Shown here: positions 11,357 through 22,955 of the stretch, piece after piece
Layout of the letters: each line of letters begins with the position of its first letter
Numbering within the stretch: position 1 is the first letter of the stretch
Assembly: GCA_003313425.1 (NCBI GenBank)
Contig: NHZP01000004.1
Location: 186,001-250,000 of the forward strand
Origin: Pseudopyrenochaeta lycopersici
Lineage: Eukaryota; Ascomycota; Dothideomycetes; Pleosporales; Pseudopyrenochaetaceae
Reading direction: 5' to 3'
Length of the DNA stretch: 64,000 nucleotides
Translations under genes and position numbers: made by a program
Notes under the pieces: model-generated
Seen by the model: the letters and a program-made list of their open reading frames with translations, nothing else
Databases searched by the model: none
What the model was told of the DNA's origin: nothing

Positions 11357-12619
11357 CGGGGATTTTGGTGGACGTACATTCACTTTAAATGTATTTCTAG
11401 TCGCTCACTCCCCAATTTTCTACACTTGACCAGAACTTCTCCGTAAATATCCGGGTTCGCTTTTTTGCTCTTTTACTGAAGTTATTGGCCGAGACATATA
11501 CAATGGAGCAAATTTCATCATGGATCCTTGTCGGAACGAGTCTAGTATGACACTTCCAAGTCAATTACCCATTATTGCTGCATGTAAATGCTTTCATAGA
11601 GTATTCATAGGGAATTTAATCAAGGTTGTGTGCGCTCTCCTCTCCAAACACCAAGATCCGTATTCACTTCACTATTACCCACATCATCCTGATCACAACA
11701 CTCTTACCCGCTAAGATTAGTAGTAATTGGTAGAATAAACGGTCTTTCACCCTTGACTAACGACCTGATGGTGATGACCACACGACTTAGGACCGAAGGA
11801 GGATCCGGAATACCGAGACCATCTGCGAAGAGTGACGTGGCGGTGGAACGCCTTCTGTGACATGGCGGAGGGGTAAGCAGAGAGCACAAGTAAGAAGGAC
11901 CCAGATGCAAAAGGAATCAAGAAGTACCTTCCTATCAACGCATGGCATCATTACCACCTCCAGCCTTGATCCTCAGCAGTGTGATACGGATTCATAGGGA
12001 TGACTGTTACTAAGAGCGGCGTAGTGCAGCATGCGCCGTTCTAAGTTAACGCTGTTACTGGGAGGGGTGATAGCGATAATTTTGTGATTTGGGCTCGTGG
12101 ATTGATCGATAGTGAGCGCGCAAATCAGCCACAGGACCTGGTAGGAGTCTAGCGGCTGGCGTTCCTTCCGGAAACGTCAAGTTGACCTGATCACCGGACG
12201 CAATCTTGAGGTGCTCTAGTGCTTCTGACCATACATATGAATGTATCATGTTATGCAGGTTGCGGGTGTATCGTTACGAAGGAAAAAGTACTAAATACCC
12301 CTGGATATAGTCTCGATGCACAGGTATAAAATGGGCGGGATGGGCGGGTTGAGCAAGCATCGTTCAAACGAACGCCTCACGAAAGGATTAACTTGGAGCT
12401 ATTATTCGTGAACGAATTGATCCATGTTAGGTAATGTGAAATTAGCTGAATCTCATTGTCGTAACAATGTTTTTCTTCAGTGGACATTCATAGCCTGTGC
12501 ATTTAGAAACATGCCTGCAGTTTGCGGTCCGAAGATGCCTAAGCAACATTGAATTCATAAATCGACTTGCCACATGAGTAACACACACAAAGAAACACGC
12601 AAGGGCACCAAATATGATG
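11357..12619. other. intergenic, at most a short unexplained minus-strand frame
   Basis: About 1.26 kb between convergent genes. A minus-strand frame at 12055-12249 has protein-like composition (FPEGTPAARLLPGPVADL) but no start context, partner exon or family I recognise, so it is not called. Nothing else was seen. Confidence 0.4.
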
Positions 12620-13471
12620 CTAAAGAGCGATATCAGCCGCAGTTCCCGTCGCCATTATAGTGACGTCCATGTCTTCCAACTTTCCCTTCAATAAATCTTC
12701 TTGATTCAGTCTCTTCTCCTCCTCCGGACCCCTTACACTTGCTGGTCCTCTCCTCAAGAAGTTGTATTCCCCTTGCGGGACAAATCCGCAATGCATATAC
12801 ACAGCTCTCGCCGTTGGCGCAGATTCTAGGTACATCGGCGTGACCGGCTCTGTCGCATCAGCCTGATCAATCGCCCAATATATTAGTTTCTTCCCAACGC
12901 CTCGGCCTTGATAATTTGGCCACGTGAGTAGAGGCGCTAGATACCAGTGCGGTTCATCCCCGAGAACTTCCTTCCGGACGTCGTCGGACTTTCCGAACAT
13001 CTCATTCCAGTGTTCGTCGCTAACATGCTCCCACATTTCGTCAATCTCCTCATCTGACCATCCCATCTTCTCTTTCCAGCCGTAATAGTCGATGGCGCTA
13101 CGTCGGAAGATGTTGTGGATTCCAGCGTCTCCCGGAGCCATCCAGCCAGCTATCCCTATAGTTTCGCCACTGGAGGTGAGAACTGCTTTGATCCACTTCA
13201 TGTTGGGATTGGTAAAGCTGGGCCGCAAACGTTCTGCAAGTCGCTTGACTCTTGTGCTTTGCTCGGGCGGGCGTAGCTCAAGTGGCTCCTTTTTGTCCCA
13301 AAATGTGTCTGGGAATGCGGCATATAAGCCTTCTGCCTACCCATGGTCTCAGTATGGAATTTGAGAGATATAAGTGTGTACAAGTCTCACTATCTTCTCG
13401 GAATCCTTCTCATTACACATCTCAATGCGGATCTCGGTATCAGGGAGACGCTTTTCTGGGTCCACAGGCAT
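12620..13471 (-). CDS. GNAT-family N-acetyltransferase
   Basis: Two exons on the minus strand (13471-13382 and 13336-12620) separated by a 45 bp GT-AG intron give 268 residues. The splice joins EKIVRL to AEGLYAAFPDTFWD, and the second exon runs in frame through VKRLAERLRPSFTNP. The acetyl-CoA site is clear: LLTWPNYQGRGVGKKLIYWA, with the Q-G-R-G-x-G pyrophosphate loop, followed by YLESAPTARAVYMHCGF, the usual final strands of GNAT. The length and N-terminal layout suit the fungal small-molecule acetyltransferase branch. Substrate unknown; likely cytosolic. Confidence 0.87.
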
Positions 13472-14538
13472 TGTCTGGAATTCGGATATTCCAGCTGGTA
13501 TTTTGATAAACTCTGCTTTTTGCTGCAACATAATGTTTAGCGTACAATATATCCAGTAGACGTTCCTGGGAATTTTGGTTGTTTGGACATTGATACAGGT
13601 AAGTACCCAACGTGAAGGCAGCAACATTGGAACAAGAGGTTGCCCCACCGCCACATGCACTAGCTTCAATTTCTCGCTCACCGAAGCGAAATTTGCATTG
13701 ACACGCAGTCAGCACATATATTACATCGAGTTTTCTATTGGCTACAATAGTTGCACAAGGATGATGAGTCTTAACGAGTGATCCTGTGCTGCACTCATTA
13801 CTCGAGATTTGGTGTGGCGCTCATCCCACCTTCCACAAGGAGACTAGGTTGGCAAGTGGGCTCTGTCACATCGAGACGCGAAATGTGATGCTTCAAAATT
13901 CCTCGATAAAGAGATTGCTTCACACAATATGGTAGATTAATGAGATATTCAGAGTCCAGAAGTCGTCTATGTTTCTTCAGAACTCATGTCATTGACAATG
14001 AGCCTAACGGACGGCGCTGGCGATCCCTCAACGGCATATCACATTACTTCCGCTCATTTATTTAGAAGATCAACTTGATGCTCCTCGGTATTTATACTCT
14101 ACAGCACTTCAAAGATCTAGATGTTGAGAAGCTGAAGCGTGGGGGGCGTCAGAGACCATTGATAGCTGTAGTCAGCTGTAGTGAACTGTAGCGTATCCCA
14201 GTTGTAGAGTGTTCGGTACTGTTTAATTATCACTTCAACGGGCTAAAGAAAGCATAATACATGACGAGTAAGTGGTGTCTAGTGCTGAATTCTGAGCACA
14301 GAATGCACTTGAATTTGTAGCGCAAACTTTGCACAAGAAAGCATGAAAATGCCCCAAAATGGAAGCACTCGCCTTGAAAGTTTTACAGGCTAAGCTTCGT
14401 GAGAAACTACTCTCGCCTCTCTATACGCTAGAGGCAGGTGATCAAGATAAAAACGTAGTTTTTAAGAGATATGGTTAAAAGATAATATTAATTACTACGG
14501 TATTTCAGTGAATACGTCCAAGGCGGAGCAAGAAGCTT
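13472..14538. other. intergenic, nothing recognised
   Basis: About 1.07 kb upstream of the GNAT gene and downstream of the Ser/Thr-rich gene, both on the minus strand. Only short shadow frames. A short direct repeat (agctgtagtcagctgtagtgaactgt region near 14165) is too weak to call. Confidence 0.42.
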
Positions 14539-16734
14539 CTAGACCACCATCATCGATGACCGTGAAATTAGCATTTCATAAATATTAAGTTCCTTTTCTG
14601 TAAAGTAGCGTACGCGAGTCATTGTTGATCGAGCATACATTCTGTGAAAAAAGGGTTTAATGAAGCTCAAAAGGAAATAATGTGTATACGTCTGGTAAGC
14701 ACCCTCGATACAAGATGAGTTGTAGCGAAGACATACAAGCCGCCCTTGGTGTTGTCTGCTACAGTGAGGTTGACCCCCAGGGCCAGTCTCAGCTGTGATC
14801 AAGAAATCATCGGCATAGAAGATGTCCGCATTGGCGTAACCGTTGGTGCTCACTTCGAGATTTATAGTGTGTATGCTCGAAACTGTGCCCACGATGAGAG
14901 GAATTGATGAGCTGAGCTGCTTCCAAATGCCCTTCTCGCCTGTTGATGGCTGCCACGTGACGACTTCTGTACTATCGAGCTTCAAGGCGATTTTGAAAGG
15001 ATCTGTGGCAGTGTATCCGAGACGAAGCGGTTTACTCCACGCGCTCAGATTGATTCTCGTACCAACAGGAACGTTGATGATATTCTGAGAGATGGTGAGA
15101 GTCCCTGTGCCAGTTCTAGTTGCGGCTGTCTGACCGCGGTACAAACGAGTAACTGCGTTCGTACGTCCAATGGCCGAGTATATTGGGTTTGAGATTGCCC
15201 ACACATTCGCGTCCTGTGCCCAACTCCATTCAGGGGCCGGTATGGAAGCTGTTCCGATTGCTTCAAAGCCAGGATTGGACACATAATTAGGTGGGGCCGC
15301 GAAGCAAGAAGACGATGAAACTGTACAAAGAGGGCCATTGCTCGGACCGGATATAGCCTTGATCTCGAAATTTTCGGCAATAAAGATGTTTTGCGTACCA
15401 GAAATGCCTGATGTGGTAACTTCAAGCTGTAAAATATGAGCATCTGCTCCCGAAACAGTGAGAATCCCTCCATTGGAACCGATCGCTGTCCATGAACTGT
15501 TGGCTGGTGATGCCGTAGGCGAATACGAAACTGCAAGTGGTGAGCTATCCAACAGTAATCTCATGGTGAAAGGTGCATTTGCGGAAGATGCGGAGCGGAG
15601 AGATTTGACCCAAGCATTAACTGTAACTCTTGTACCAGCAGGAATGAGTACGCTCTGAGAAAGGGTAAGCACACTCAATCCACTCGACGTGGTAGTACCA
15701 CGGAATCCATAAGCACTTGGGGAGTGAGGCACAACACCGCCCGACCAGACTCCAGTTCCAGAACTTGATGTCGTACTCGAGGTAGTCTTCCACCTGTTGG
15801 ACGGGGCGGATAATACCCATGTGCCATATGTCCCGGAACTCCAATCACCAAAAGTTCCATCTTCAAATCCAGGATTTGCGAGGTAATTTGCTGGCGCAGA
15901 AAAACAGACAGGCGCAATAGAAGAGCTTGAGGACGTGACTGAAGATGATATTGACGACACCAAAGTAGAAAACATTGTCGGCGTGATAGTGGAGGAGCTC
16001 AAGGGTGTAGCTAATGAAGAGCTTGATGGTATGACCAGGGAAGAGCTGGTAGACATGATATCAGAGGTGCTCGATATGACCAATGGAACCGTAGAGGACG
16101 CTATGCTTGAATAAATGGACGCAGTTGAAAATGCACCTGCCGAGGATATTTCAGAGGAGCTGAAGAGGGTCTTGAATCTTCTGTAGAGAATGCGCTAGAA
16201 TCAGTAGCGTCGAACGAGCTAGATATGGTCACAGATAAGCTGCGAACGACCCCAAGTGAGCTTGATGCGGCCAAAAATGCGCTGGAAGAAGCAAAAGCAG
16301 AAGGATCCGGCGCAGAGGAAGAAAGCAGAATGCTGAAGCTAAAGGATGCGACCGAAGAGCTGGGTGAATACCCAAGCGTGCCGGAGCTCGCGCCTGTCTC
16401 GTGGATACTGGCGCTAGAGTCAACGGCCGTTGAGCTGAATGCAGGCTCAGCAGCACTGAATCTCGAGGAGGCGGTAGAGAAACTTGAAGCAGGCTGCGAT
16501 GTGATAGTGCTAGATGAGACTGAGGATGAGCTTGGGAATAGCTCTGGTGTGCTGGGCATCGAGGCGACATCAGAAGAGCTTGAGAATACGGTAGGTAAGC
16601 TGGAAGAAAAATCGGTTGGACTAAATGCGCTCAAAGACGAACTTATCTTAGATGTACTAGGAAACGACTGAGTAGTGAAAGTGCTAAATGATGAAGGCGA
16701 ATAGGATTCAGGTACAGTGGATGAATAACTCTCC

Positions 16735-16771
<37 letters not shown>

Positions 16772-16856
16772 AGTAGTGGCTATCTGTAGCAGTAGAAGCG
16801 TGGCTTTCTATTGCAGCAAACGAGTGGCTCGTTGTAGCAGAGGAATACGTTGACAC
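14539..16856 (-). pseudogene. Ser/Thr-rich surface protein with two CenC-like carbohydrate-binding domains, frameshifted
   Basis: Read on the minus strand, 16856-16101 is a long Ser/Thr-rich stalk with a run of about twelve Thr, and 16083-14539 continues the same low-complexity stalk in another frame, then two repeats each opening with a Cys and an ANPGFE/SNPGFE motif (residues near 70 and 270 of the second frame). Such paired NPGFE domains resemble CBM_4_9/CenC-like jelly rolls in fungal cell-wall proteins. The two frames join between about 16,150 and 16,175, where a single-base shift would keep the Ser-rich text continuous; no splice sites fit. The 5' end also lacks an in-frame ATG (TGA at about 16,890). 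It is either a decaying gene or carries sequence errors. A GPI site is not obvious. Confidence 0.6.
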
Positions 16857-19713
16857 AAGCTCGTTGGCGGAGGAAACTGCTGTTCATGCTAATGCAGCAT
16901 ATGAAGCTTGACCCATCGTTATCCTGAGCATTGATGACAAGAAAAAGAAGTTTGCATGAAGTCTATTCTGTTTGGTGCGAGCCACACTCTTGGCATTTTC
17001 AAGCTCAGTATGATCGTAATTATCTTAGTATCTTGCATGGTGCCTGACTTGCCACATTGCGCCAACCAGACTTCGCAAGGAGCTTATGGATCTTCGTGAA
17101 CACTGAGATCGACAAGCGAGTGATGATAAGGTCCGACGGTCCAAGGGTGGGTGTCGGAGTCAAGCCACGTGCGCCAACATTATCAGGGGCATTACTGCAA
17201 GACAACAGCAAGGAATGCTAGAAGCTGTTCCAGGGTTTGCGCTGAGATTCCGGGGCTGTCGAGCCGTCAACGTGGCTAAGCCTGGTGCAGAAAGGCTCCT
17301 GTTATTGAGGCTTATCTAGCTAGTGCAAGCTGAACTCTACGGCTTCAAATATCTTCCCAAAGACGAGGAAAATTAGCGAGCCAGATTATCAGACAAGCGA
17401 TACTCTACATAGTTACGGAGGGCAGCGCGTGGGTGCTGGCTTGGGCTGGCTAGCATTCTCCTGATCGCTGGATTGAGTGCTTTTTCAGAGATACTAGAGC
17501 ATGACCACGTTTCGTACTGGTAATCCACTTTGCACGCGAAACTTGTCTTCCGTACTTTGAGGCTTAGTTCTTACCAAGCCACGCCATCGCTTTACAGTGC
17601 AGTGGCCTTGCTAATGTCCAGCACTCAACCCAGCTATAATTTCTCACTACTGTTGTTGGACCCCCTTGCTCATCACGTTAGCCAGAGTTACAAGCACAGT
17701 AGCACAGCAATGCAGCCGTACTCGCGAAATCTCGAGCGCACTTCCACCATTATGGTCTTCCTCGTGTTGACATGTGGCAGTGGACAACTAACTAGATTAT
17801 TGTCCCGTTAGACGTTGACCAAGTTGAAGCCCACAAATTTCCTGAATCTACAAGAGCGTCCGGCCCCTAATCCATTCCGCCATCTCTGCTTTGCGGCCAT
17901 CGTCTAGTTTCTTCTACGAAAAGATACGGTTGTTCCTAGAGCACCGGAACAATTCAACTAGGAACTCCCTATATCTTGAACAGGAGTCTCGTTCCATTGA
18001 GGTAGCTTGCAGGGCGCCACCCCAGCTTCCCGGCTGACAATCTTAGCATCTCATGCTAGCGCCCAATCTGCGTTGAGATCGCAGAAGGGAGAGAATCTAG
18101 GTTCCGCCACCATTTACTCCACAGTCTGGTTCCTGCATTAGTTCAGATGAAAATCTGCCACCTAACTCCTAATCTCAGGATCAAATTAATAATTTCCTGC
18201 CCTTTAGTTTAGTTCATGTCTAGAACGAAATGCACGTCCATGCCGGAGTCTATAGCCCCATGTGGCGCATTTTTACAAGAAAGGAATACTGTAAAAGCTC
18301 GAAATCAAGCCCCGGGCCTTATAGGGTGGAAATAGTCCTCCGCCAGTAGGAGGGTGGAGGAGGAGTGGGGGCTTATAATCGAGCTTTTCCGGTATTTGCA
18401 GGCGGAACTTACGTCTGTTTTTGCGTGACTCCGTTAGAAACGTGACACAACTTTAGAAGACATAATTCTCAACCAGAGCACCGTGCTCATCATCCACAAA
18501 GAGGCACTTCCATGGTTCAGATGAGGTGGCTAGTCAAATGCTCTAAGAACCAATTATGCACCCCAAATCGTGCAAGCCACTCAATGTTGTCTCAGTGGCC
18601 GATTGCGCTGTTTCTTATGCAGTACGACGCTGCTGAGCAACACTTGGTGAAGATTCAAATGAAGATTCAAATGATCCTCGTCCAGTTCAGACTCGTGCAC
18701 TGACTTTGAAAGGAGCACCTTGCTCACGATTTGCTAAGGCGTGTAGATTCTGCACTTGACAAATGAGCTTGTAGAGCGTCCGGCGATGGAATCATGCTGG
18801 CCATTAATTGGGCTTAATGAAGCGTTTCGAATGTTTATGATCAGACCGGAACTGATAATGAGGATGGCGGATTTGGCCTAAAAGGACCATGCGAGGGCGC
18901 CGCGAGAAAGATATGAAAGACCGAGAACTTGGCTGACCCATCCTAACGAATATGGAAGAGCGGTGTATGCCATAACGGTGTCTGGGAACATACATGCCAG
19001 GTGATTCATGCCAATGCCTCATTCATTCGACATAATATAATCAAATACTGACGGGGTTCCAATTTATAGAATCAAGAGCACCTCACAGTCACGCCAAGTT
19101 TTGCTCTATCTCTTGACAGCGGTGATCAATACTTTGGATCTGCATTGTCGTTGAGGTGGCAATAGGGTGCATCCGGTAGATATTTGACATAAGAGGTCGT
19201 CATATGGAATGCGAAAATGCATCCACAGTCGCCGCAGCGCTTAGGTTATGCAAATCTCAAAGGGTATCATAACCGGTCAGCATTCAAGGCTTGTTGGAGA
19301 TGCAAAAGATTCAGCGGGATTGATCAATTATATCTACCTCGAAGATAGAGTGTTCGTGCCTGAGATCATAATACTGCCCAAATCCGTACACTATTGCAAA
19401 CGCATACCAGAAACGTATACTTGTGCGATTAGCCAGAAATGGAGAACATGTAACGAAAAAATCGTGTTTCGTTTTCGTTTCTCTGCTGCAAGCTGAACAT
19501 GGCGCCGCAGAGGTAACAATAAGCGCTGATCTCGCGTAAGAAATGGTTCACCCAGAACGCCAAAGCCGAAGCTCAAATGTAACAACACGCCTCCCAGTGT
19601 ATACAATGCTGCGTCGATTGTGACGCCCGTGGGTATCAAACGCCGTACAATGCCGTAAATCGTACAAGAAAAGAGATGATAGTAGTGTCTCTTTCTTCAA
19701 AAGTTTCTGCTGC
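16857..19713. other. long intergenic stretch, no supported gene
   Basis: About 2.86 kb with only short frames on either strand. No transposase or retroelement motif, no tRNA-like cloverleaf and no tandem array was recognised. Composition is near that of the flanking genes, so it is not one of the RIP blocks. Confidence 0.42.
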
Positions 19714-21048
19714 TCAAGGATTCGCATGAACAAGGCGTGCGCCTTGACACGGCGACTGGGCTTGTTTGAAGGCCCTAATCCGACTCAAGATCCACCCTGA
19801 AGCCCATTTTTGTTCGCCTCTGGGTGGTTGGTGATGACCGAGTCGTATAGAGTATCCAAGTCGACACTCAGTGCCCGAATGTTCAAACTGCATGCAGTCG
19901 CCATCTTTTAGACACGCCTTGCGACATTTCTCAAAAGATTTGGTTGCACTCTTCCCCTTTCTGTATGTGACATCCTCTGACATGTTAGACCAGTCGTCAG
20001 CCTTTTCTTGCAGATGGGGCTCGATTATCGTGAATAGCTCTTCAAATATCAATGGCCTGTTCGGGTAGGACCGTGCGGCTTCCCACTGCGCCAGTGCAGT
20101 GAAGTCGTCTTCCTCCAGATGGTGCAACGTGATGATGGCTTCGCACCATTGCTCCCTATTGAAGCGTACGGTAAAAGGCTTCTCGCCGTTGAACATGGGC
20201 CAGTAGCCCCGAAGTGGTACGCCACTCTTTTTTAGGACTTGTGCCAGCACCTCGTCACCGCAGCATTGCTTCTTGATGTCTACACCAAAGAAGTGGGTGC
20301 CGGGGAAGTGCTTGTTCTCGCCGAACATTCGGCCAAGCGCCATGATCTTGTCCAGAGCAGCTCGCGACAGGACGAAGCCGCTGCCGCCATGCGCGAAGAT
20401 GGTCTTCTTCTTGGGCCAGACGGGCGATCCAAAGTAGTAGGCGGTTTTGGGGTTGAAGTGGGTCAGAAAGCGATACAGGTTGTCGTAGTTGACGTAAGTA
20501 TCCAATTCGATAAAGACATACCAATGCGACTCGGGCCGCATGTAGGACGTCCACTCCATCATGGGCAGGAACTTGTACTTGTCCAGTCGCCAGCCTTGGT
20601 CCGACTTGCCCTCGGTGGAGTTGGCGGCCTGGATGCGGTCGTATACGTCAAAATCGGGATTGTTGAATTTGTACTCGGGGCGCAGGTGGGCGAGGGCGTC
20701 GGCGATCTCGAAGCCGTTGTGGTTGTCTTTGCGATCCGAGAAGATGAGTAGGTCCTGCTTGCACCTTCCCAGCCGGTTCAGGTAGGCAGGCAGCTGGGTT
20801 GCCGCTTCTCCCGCGCCAATCTTCAGCACGATGGTGACATCGTCCATGGCACCGGCGGTGAAGGGAGCGCATTCCTCGCCAAAGCGCACCTTGGGGACTG
20901 GCCCGGGTCGAGCGGGAGGGGGGCGCTCCGTGAGCATGTCATAGCCGCGCTCGCCCCGGAACACGCGGGGTATCAAGGACGAGAAGAAGAAGAAGCAAAG
21001 CACTATAGCGGCGCACAACAGGCGCAGCGGCGTCAATCGCACCATCAT
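19714..21048 (-). CDS. GT31-like type II membrane glycosyltransferase with PAN-like C-terminus
   Basis: A 444-residue frame from the double ATG at 21048; the 39 upstream in-frame codons have no ATG. Residues 5-27 form a single hydrophobic anchor after a short basic N-terminus, as in Golgi type II enzymes. The lumenal part has LLIFSDRKDN (about 100-109), then YVFIELDTYVNYDNL with a D-x-D-like metal site (ELDTYV, 181-186), HGGSGFVLSRAAL, and CCGDEVLAQVL, matching the fringe-like/beta-1,3-galactosyltransferase family 31 layout. The last 100 residues have paired Cys (CRKACLKDGDC, GTECRLG) like a PAN/apple module. Probably transfers a sugar to secreted or cell-wall glycans; donor and acceptor unknown. 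Confidence 0.83.
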   Translation of the reverse strand: MMVRLTPLRLLCAAIVLCFFFFSSLIPRVFRGERGYDMLTERPPPARPGPVPKVRFGEECAPFTAGAMDDVTIVLKIGAGEAATQLPAYLNRLGRCKQDLLIFSDRKDNHNGFEIADALAHLRPEYKFNNPDFDVYDRIQAANSTEGKSDQGWRLDKYKFLPMMEWTSYMRPESHWYVFIELDTYVNYDNLYRFLTHFNPKTAYYFGSPVWPKKKTIFAHGGSGFVLSRAALDKIMALGRMFGENKHFPGTHFFGVDIKKQCCGDEVLAQVLKKSGVPLRGYWPMFNGEKPFTVRFNREQWCEAIITLHHLEEDDFTALAQWEAARSYPNRPLIFEELFTIIEPHLQEKADDWSNMSEDVTYRKGKSATKSFEKCRKACLKDGDCMQFEHSGTECRLGYSIRLGHHQPPRGEQKWASGWILSRIRAFKQAQSPCQGARLVHANP

Positions 21049-21803
21049 GGTGGTTCTGGTGCTTTGCCTGAGGACATGATGTTTGGAGAGGGCGGAGCCG
21101 ACGCGCGAAATTGGCGCTAGAGCACCGCCAATCCGCTTAGCCGCAGCCCTCACCACCAACCTCAACCGCCTCCACTACTGCCACCCTTCCCTCCATCTCG
21201 ACTGGGACGTCCTGTTGACATGTGGACGACAAAGACTCGTCATAGTCACGCTGTCCTGGTCATTCTCCACCTCCCTTCCCCTGCTATCTATCCATCGACC
21301 CCCGACATGGCCGATGACGTACTGCGACCGAAAACAGATCACATGCTCGCAACACCAGGCCAACACGAATGGGGCGTGGTTCCTCTCATCCTTTCTGCTG
21401 CGACCCAATGCTAAGCAAAACCCGGAAAAACAAGAATAAGAGTCCGCTCAGTCAACGAATTGTGTGCCTAACATACCGCAAACGGTCATCTGGAATATCA
21501 TGCACGCTATCGCTAAAGGGAATGACAATATAGCACGTCACAAGGAATTACCCCCAAGTTAATGACTAAATCATTGTCATGGAAAATGTCTGGTTATGTA
21601 GTGAGTGAGCTTCCACTATCGCACAAACACGGCGGTGTTCAAACAAAGACTTTACCGCCCTTGCAGCATGATAAGTAATACAGTGAAGCCTTACAAGGAA
21701 GGTCATATGTTCTAGAGGTTGGCGCAATCAAAAGTATCTCAGTTGAGCAACCGGACACTGCTGCTTTGCTCGACTGGTCATATAATTCATAGCATGGCCA
21801 CCC
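21049..21803. other. intergenic, nothing recognised
   Basis: About 755 bp between two minus-strand genes. It should hold the promoter of the glycosyltransferase (next to 21048) and the 3' end of the dehydrogenase gene. Short frames here are unsupported. Confidence 0.45.
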
Positions 21804-22955
21804 CTAAGTGATGCGATGCAGGAGCTCTCTCTCATTCACCAATCGCTCTATGTTCTCAGCCGTCTCTTCATACCATGCTGTCAGCGTGCTCTCTTCCACA
21901 TAACCCATATGCGGCGTCAACAGTACCCTACTCTTACCCTTCATATCCCAATTTTCAGTCCGCCATGGACTGTCGGCGGGTAGAGGCTCGAGATCAAACA
22001 CGTCAAGTGCAGCACCGCGGATGTGCCCATTTCGAAGTGTATCCAAAAGCGCTTCTTCATCAACAAGCGGCCCTCGAGACGTGTTGATCAAGAGTGCCGA
22101 GGCTTTCATCCAGTCTAGCTCTCGAGTGGCTACAATGCCTCGAGATCGTTCACTGAGTACATAGTGTACCGTTACCACATCTGACATCCTGAACAATTCT
22201 TCCTTACCAACCACTTTGAAAGTCTTCTCATACTCATCCGCAATGCCACCTCCAGTATTTGGCAAACCAGCCTCTTCGGCCAATTGATCTGCCTTTTCCT
22301 GTGTCAAGTTCGCGCTCCAGCAAACAACCTTCATGCCAAACGCGAGCACTCCTACTCTAGCTACATGTGCTCCAATCCTTCCCAGACCAACCAAGCCCAG
22401 CGTTTTTCCCTGTAGACCGAGTGCGAGTTCCGTTTGCCAACCTGCCTGTTTCCCCTTACCTTTCACAATTGCGTCATCAGCTGCTACATTCCGCGCCAAC
22501 GCCAGGATCAGCGCCCATACGTGCTGTGTTGTCGGATGGCCACCACCTTTCTTTAGGGGTAATGACCGCAAAGATTGTCCGCTGCCCTTTCCATCTGTTC
22601 TTCCCTGTCCCGGTGCTGTACACACTATGATGCCCTGCTCTTTTGCTGTATCAAGATCCCAACTCTCAAACTTCCCGCCTGTTGCAAAAATGATTCTGAG
22701 ATTCGGAAGTTGACGAAGGAGATCTCTTGGGAATGCGGTACGCTCGCGTATGGTAGAGATGGCAGAAAATGGTTTGAGGCGGTCGACGAGGGCCCTTCGT
22801 TCATCATCTGTGGACTTGGGATGCGCGTAGTTTGGGAGAGTGTCATTGAAGACTGTAATATCTATTTTTGAGCTGTCAAGATGGGCGAAGTGCTGCGTGG
22901 CGATGTCGTGGTAGTCATCTAGGACAGCGAGCTTGATAGGTAGTGGAGCGGCCAT
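21804..22955 (-). CDS. D-isomer-specific 2-hydroxyacid dehydrogenase
   Basis: Single exon, 383 residues, ATG at 22955. The NAD-binding motif is GLVGLGRIGAHVAR (G190-x-G192-xx-G195), and the catalytic triad is Arg in NTSRGPLVDE (R294), Glu in DVFDLEPLP (E323) and His in LLTPHMGYVEE (H349). This is the two-domain fold of phosphoglycerate and glyoxylate/hydroxypyruvate reductases. An insertion of about 20 residues (GQGRTDGKGSGQSL and following) lies between residues 115 and 140, before the interdomain TTQHVWALILALAR helix. No ACT domain is present, so it is not a standard serine-pathway phosphoglycerate dehydrogenase. Substrate unknown. Confidence 0.9.
   Translation of the reverse strand: MAAPLPIKLAVLDDYHDIATQHFAHLDSSKIDITVFNDTLPNYAHPKSTDDERRALVDRLKPFSAISTIRERTAFPRDLLRQLPNLRIIFATGGKFESWDLDTAKEQGIIVCTAPGQGRTDGKGSGQSLRSLPLKKGGGHPTTQHVWALILALARNVAADDAIVKGKGKQAGWQTELALGLQGKTLGLVGLGRIGAHVARVGVLAFGMKVVCWSANLTQEKADQLAEEAGLPNTGGGIADEYEKTFKVVGKEELFRMSDVVTVHYVLSERSRGIVATRELDWMKASALLINTSRGPLVDEEALLDTLRNGHIRGAALDVFDLEPLPADSPWRTENWDMKGKSRVLLTPHMGYVEESTLTAWYEETAENIERLVNERELLHRIT

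Noticed and set aside
1..13500. A secondary-metabolism gene cluster (hydrolase, isochorismatase-like, AKR, NTF2-like, GNAT in one stretch)
   Set aside because: No polyketide synthase, NRPS, terpene cyclase, P450, transporter or cluster regulator is present, and spacing and strands are irregular. The enzymes are better read as independent genes.
16225..16671. Plus-strand 148-residue Glu/Leu-rich frame
   Set aside because: It is the complement of the Ser-rich stalk (Ser codons reversed give Glu/Leu/Ala-type text), so it is not an independent gene.
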